Positions 12,891 to 16,342 of a stretch of 16,342 nt of DNA are shown piece by piece. How positions within the stretch are numbered: position 1 is the stretch's first letter; the number at the start of each line of letters is the position of its first letter. Under the pieces are notes generated by a model. It worked only from the letters and a program-made list of their open reading frames with translations, did not search any database and was not told the origin of the DNA. The DNA comes from Clostridiales bacterium UBA1758 (GTDB lineage: Bacteria; Bacillota; Clostridia; Oscillospirales; UBA1758), in contig DCHG01000029.1 of assembly GCA_002315595.1 (NCBI GenBank), forward strand, positions 42,597 through 58,938, read 5' to 3'. The position numbers were made by a program, and so were the translations under genes.

Positions 12891-14910
12891 ACTGCGAGTT
12901 GAAATTAACACCATTAAAGGTGTATATGGAATCGATGAATCTTTTAATGATGGATTGAACTTCATTGCAAGCCTTGAAAATACATGTGGAAAGAGTTCTA
13001 TCCTTGCTGCAATTTATTATTGTCTTGGCTTCGAACAAATCCTTGGCGGTTCCAGCGGGATTGGAAGTAAAGTTCTTACGTCTGCTTTTAAAACTGCCAT
13101 TGAGGACAATGGAGAGCCTTTAACTGTAACTGAGTCTGGAGCCTATCTTGAGATCAGTAATGGAAATGAAACTGTAACAATTTATAGAAATATCAAATCA
13201 GAAAGTAAAGATAATCGCCTTGTAACTGTTTATTATGGAAAATACGATTCGATAAGCAATCCCGAAACACTATTTGAAGATTATTATGTCAACATTCAAA
13301 ACTCCGCAGTAAGTGAAAAGGGATTCCATACTTTTCTTGAAGAGTTTCTTCATATGGATCTTCCGTTGGTTCGAGCATCGGATGGTAATGAGCGGAAATT
13401 ATATCTCCAGGTGATTTTTGCCTCAATGTTTATTGAGCAAAAACATGGTTGGTCAGATATTCTATCTGGTATGCCAGTCTTTGGAATCTGCGAATCAAAG
13501 AAACGAATTGTAGAATATATATTGGGATTGGATACATTAAAAAATGAAAAAGAGCGAGACCGCCTTAATGCAGTAAAGTCTCAACTGGAACATAAATGGG
13601 AACAATTAATTTCTGATTTTGAAAGAGCCGTTCATTCAGAATCATGTGAAATATCTAATCTTCCAATTCATCCACGAGTTTTATCAGACACTGATTGTTC
13701 GAGAATAGTTGTTTCGGTTTTAGGAGGCTCCTCTATTGAAGAGGAAGTCCAATCTTTGAATACAAACTATAATGGATTACGCCAGTTAAAACCTCGTGTA
13801 CGCGATAATTTTGAAGCCCTTAACGCGGAACTTTCTGAGACGCAGACACAAATACTTTCTTTTGAAAATAACCTGCATGAAATAAGCCGAAGTTTAGCGA
13901 GCTATGATGAAGCTATCAAACGACTAAGCTCAGATTTGGCACTTGTGAACTCGGATATTCGAAATAATAATGATGCTGCACGACTTCAAAAATTTGGTTC
14001 TGAGGCATATGGTGGAGATATTTCAGTAGATATATGTCCCGTTTGCAAACAGCACATTCAAGACAATTTGCTTGATGCAGAAGCCGTAAGTGGTTTTATG
14101 AGTATTGAGGATAATATAAGGCATCTTAAAGAACAAAAAAAGATGCTGGAATTTACGTTGGGCAGCCGCAAAGAATCACGCGAAAAACTCAGCAGAGAAA
14201 AACATGATCTTGAAGTTCGGCTTCAAGCACTACGACGATTAGCACATACGCTTCGTTCGGATCTGTTTACAACCATAGATACTGAAGCCTCAGAGGCAAT
14301 TATGCTCAAACGGATAGAGATTAGTAACCGTATTGAACGTTTGTCAAAATTGCAAGATACCATTTCTTCTTTAATTGATCAATTAAAGGACTTATCCGCG
14401 GAGTGGAATACATATCTTGACCAAAAAAACAAGCTTCCCAAAAAGGATATTTCAGAGTCAGATATTGAAAAAATAGTTCTCCTAAAAAAGAGATTTATTG
14501 AAAACTTAACACGGTATCACTATAGCAGTTTGTCAAGTTTTGATGGAATTGACATTTCCATGGATTCATCACTTCTTCCCACTATCGATGGATTTGATAT
14601 GAAGTTTGATTCTTCTGCCAGTGATGGTATTCGTGTAATTTGGGCATTCACAATGGCACTACTACAGGTTTCTATTGAAAAAGACGGCAATCATCCTGGC
14701 ATTATCGTTTTTGATGAGCCTGCACAACAGAGCATTGTACCAGAAGATATGAAAAGCTTCATTGAATCAGTTGTAGAAATCAAAAAGCCGTTTCAAATCA
14801 TTACCGCTATTACACTGAACAGCCAGGAACTCATAAGTATTATAGATGGGCTGGATGCATCGAGCCACCATAAAATTAACATTGAAGGAAAGGCGTTTAA
14901 GGCGTTATAA
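12874..14910 (+). CDS. Rad50/SMC-like ABC ATPase of an ABC-3C-type system
   Basis: A 678-residue coiled-coil ATPase, probably the sensor/motor. Walker A is ASLENTCGKSS (32-42): the GKS is intact but the first Gly of GxxxxGK is Leu34, a variation I associate with ABC-3C ATPases. FIEQKHGWSDI (187-197) is a further family-like segment. Two predicted coiled-coil stretches (about 225-375 and 405-545) flank CPVC at 388-391, placed like the zinc hook of Rad50. The C-terminal lobe has a signature-like SASDGIRVIWAF (580-591) and Walker B IIVFDEP (610-616, Asp614/Glu615), followed by IITAITLNSQE at 642-652. ATG 12874 follows GGAGG. The usual Rad50 partner Mre11 is absent. Nearest alternative: a stand-alone RecN/Rad50-like repair ATPase, but the neighbours argue against it. 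Confidence 0.85.
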   Translation: MLRINRLRVEINTIKGVYGIDESFNDGLNFIASLENTCGKSSILAAIYYCLGFEQILGGSSGIGSKVLTSAFKTAIEDNGEPLTVTESGAYLEISNGNETVTIYRNIKSESKDNRLVTVYYGKYDSISNPETLFEDYYVNIQNSAVSEKGFHTFLEEFLHMDLPLVRASDGNERKLYLQVIFASMFIEQKHGWSDILSGMPVFGICESKKRIVEYILGLDTLKNEKERDRLNAVKSQLEHKWEQLISDFERAVHSESCEISNLPIHPRVLSDTDCSRIVVSVLGGSSIEEEVQSLNTNYNGLRQLKPRVRDNFEALNAELSETQTQILSFENNLHEISRSLASYDEAIKRLSSDLALVNSDIRNNNDAARLQKFGSEAYGGDISVDICPVCKQHIQDNLLDAEAVSGFMSIEDNIRHLKEQKKMLEFTLGSRKESREKLSREKHDLEVRLQALRRLAHTLRSDLFTTIDTEASEAIMLKRIEISNRIERLSKLQDTISSLIDQLKDLSAEWNTYLDQKNKLPKKDISESDIEKIVLLKKRFIENLTRYHYSSLSSFDGIDISMDSSLLPTIDGFDMKFDSSASDGIRVIWAFTMALLQVSIEKDGNHPGIIVFDEPAQQSIVPEDMKSFIESVVEIKKPFQIITAITLNSQELISIIDGLDASSHHKINIEGKAFKAL

Positions 14911-14927
14911 ATTAGAGGTAATACATT

Positions 14928-16214
14928 ATGAAGTGTATCTATTGCAATAGCGACTCTGATTTGACTGTTTCTGATATTATTCCTACTGCCCTAACGGGCG
15001 CAAAATTGAGAAAAAAGTTTGTTTGCCGCACACATAATTCATTTACAAATGAACACTATGAAAAAACGATGATACGACAGCTTGACATATTCAGAAATCG
15101 AATTGGACTGACTGAACGCGATGGCGATCCTGTTCGATTTTACGCAAAACTAAATATCGGAGATTATACTTCCGAAAAAAATATTAGTGTATCCGATAAT
15201 AAATCCATTATGGATGCCGGCAGACTTTTCAGGATGAAAGATAATCAAGGGCATACCGTTTTAGTTGGCCCAAAAGAAGAATTGCTGAAGATAAATGGTG
15301 CCACTGAAGAAAAGATAACAGATTTACTGCTTGAAGATATTTCTATTAGCTCTACGACGGATATTAGAGATATCTTCATTACAGAATCAACATTACATGC
15401 AGTGGCTAAAATTGCATATGAGTGGCATTGCTTTATTAACGATGTAGAGGAATTTCAAAAAGATATATATGGTGTCATTACCTCTTATATTTTAGATCCC
15501 GAGCAGACAAACACATTAGTTGATGTAGTAAATGACGGTTATGTAGCAATGTTATCAGAGCGCTTTTCACGCACAGGAAGCAATATGCTCTTTGAGTATA
15601 ATGATCCTGATGGAAATACCTATGTCATCTTCTCTCTATGGAATGTGATTGCATACAGAGTCAAAGTATGTACACATAGTGCAGAGCCCAGTATTGCTCA
15701 TTGCCCTATAGCATACTTTTATCATGTGGACGGGACGCAGAAAGGCACGATGTTCGGTATATTGGGTGACTTCCATGTTAGCGCAATATCGCCGTCAGTT
15801 GGACTTTCTACGCTATCCCAAGAAACTAAGTCCAGATTGTCGAATCTTGGAGAGAGAGACTTATCTCGAGAATACTTGCAGAACTGTATTGCGGAAATCT
15901 CGAAAAAACTACCTGCCTATCAAGCGAAAAAGATATCTATAGCTGAATTGCTTGATTTTGAACATGAAGATAGAATTATTCCAATATACATCCTCGAACA
16001 AATATATACTCATAGAGATGAATACCTGCCTTCGGAAGATTTCTACAGAAATATGCAGCGAATTCTCCAAACAGATGATCGTTTTGTCTTAACAAACGAA
16101 ACAGTAAAAGGGACATTAACCCGATATTTAGACATGGATAGCAATGGCACATTTATTTCAATGCTTAATGACGCATTGCTTTATTTTCAAACCACATGCT
16201 GTATGGATCAATAA
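14928..16214 (+). CDS. HNH/treble-clef zinc protein with altered catalytic residue
   Basis: A 428-residue protein, starting 17 bases after the ATPase stop and preceded by GAGGT at 8 bases, so very likely cotranscribed. Residues 3-41 have the layout of an HNH-type treble clef: CIYC (Cys3, Cys6), then SDIIPTALTG, then FVCRTHNSFTN (Cys33, His36, Asn37). Usual members read E-H-I-I-P in the middle; here Asp16 stands where the catalytic His would be. The metal site looks preserved, with Cys3/Cys6/Cys33/His36, while catalysis is doubtful. The remaining 370 residues match nothing I recognise: a mixed alpha/beta region with helices near 370-428 and no membrane segments. It might bind DNA or RNA as a fourth component, or be an independent nuclease. 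Confidence 0.65.
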   Translation: MKCIYCNSDSDLTVSDIIPTALTGAKLRKKFVCRTHNSFTNEHYEKTMIRQLDIFRNRIGLTERDGDPVRFYAKLNIGDYTSEKNISVSDNKSIMDAGRLFRMKDNQGHTVLVGPKEELLKINGATEEKITDLLLEDISISSTTDIRDIFITESTLHAVAKIAYEWHCFINDVEEFQKDIYGVITSYILDPEQTNTLVDVVNDGYVAMLSERFSRTGSNMLFEYNDPDGNTYVIFSLWNVIAYRVKVCTHSAEPSIAHCPIAYFYHVDGTQKGTMFGILGDFHVSAISPSVGLSTLSQETKSRLSNLGERDLSREYLQNCIAEISKKLPAYQAKKISIAELLDFEHEDRIIPIYILEQIYTHRDEYLPSEDFYRNMQRILQTDDRFVLTNETVKGTLTRYLDMDSNGTFISMLNDALLYFQTTCCMDQ

Positions 16215-16223
16215 AGAATTAAT

Positions 16224-16270
16224 AATTGCCAGTATTCCATTACGATGTATTAAAAATATAGCTGGTAATT
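16224..16270 (+). terminator. Possible weak terminator after the HNH-like gene
   Basis: AATTGCCAG (16224-16232) pairs with CTGGTAATT (16262-16270, one G-T pair) around a long 29-base loop, 10 bases after the stop codon. No T-run follows, so the role is doubtful. Confidence 0.25.
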
Positions 16271-16286
16271 AGCAACATGATTTTCT

Positions 16287-16320
16287 ATACCGAGATTAGT
16301 AGAAATGCTTTTCTCGGTAT
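16287..16320. repeat. Inverted repeat at the right edge
   Basis: ATACCGAGA (16287-16295) pairs exactly with TCTCGGTAT (16312-16320) around a 16-base loop that can pair further (AGAAA with TTTCT). It may mark a recombination site or island end, or be a terminator lacking its T-run. No coding signal is seen from 16215 to 16342. Confidence 0.4.
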
Positions 16321-16342
16321 CGTGGTGAAAGACCTTTCCCGT

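Noticed and set aside
12874..14910. SbcC/Rad50 or RecN repair ATPase
   Set aside because: No SbcD/Mre11 partner, short coiled coils, unusual Walker A and the effector/middle-component neighbours point to ABC-3C instead.
1..16342. CRISPR array
   Set aside because: No regularly spaced direct repeats with unique spacers were seen; the direct repeat before fumC has only two copies.

Overview
The window looks like chromosome of a clostridial Firmicute, probably Oscillospirales. The evidence is a DUF951 protein, PyrR, a lipoprotein amino-acid binding protein, a secreted SLH-domain glucosaminidase, near-consensus sigma-A promoters and AGGAGG ribosome binding sites. Taxonomy is inferred, not proven. 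Positions 1 to about 10,415 have a balanced to GC-leaning composition with many C-ending codons. From about 10,416 to the right edge the DNA becomes clearly AT-richer with different codon use, which suggests an acquired island placed just after pyrR.

Core part, left to right. On the minus strand lie a polar amino-acid ABC importer permease (cut by the left edge) and its lipoprotein binding protein, driven by a strong promoter whose spacer carries an ARG-box-like palindrome. Divergently, fumC (class II fumarase) follows a leader with a palindrome and a 10-bp direct repeat. A minus-strand tRNA-Arg(CCG) follows, with its promoter, encoded CCA and terminator; beyond it lies a short protein-like remnant. 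Next come a DUF951 protein (minus) and a protein with three S1 domains (plus). A tightly coupled pair then encodes a URO-D-superfamily protein and a predicted beta-propeller protein, ending in a strong terminator. A secreted glucosaminidase with SH3b, Ig-like and three SLH domains comes next, then pyrR.

Island part (about 10,416 to the end). A 540-bp non-coding stretch rich in hairpins leads to a near-consensus promoter with a palindrome in its spacer. The leader contains a terminator and a competing pairing. The genes that follow are an XRE-type regulator, a small unrecognised protein, a Mrr-like PD-(D/E)xK nuclease-like protein with a C-terminal domain ending WLADC..EF, a small winged-helix middle component, a Rad50/SMC-like ABC ATPase with a CPVC hook, and a HNH-like zinc protein whose expected catalytic His is Asp. 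The order nuclease, middle component, ATPase fits the ABC-three-component (ABC-3C) class of predicted conflict/defence systems. The regulator, small protein and degenerate HNH protein form a wider cassette around it and are the most interesting part of the window. The likely working model is that the ATPase senses or clamps nucleic acid and licenses the nuclease effector through the middle component, with the XRE protein keeping the operon quiet.
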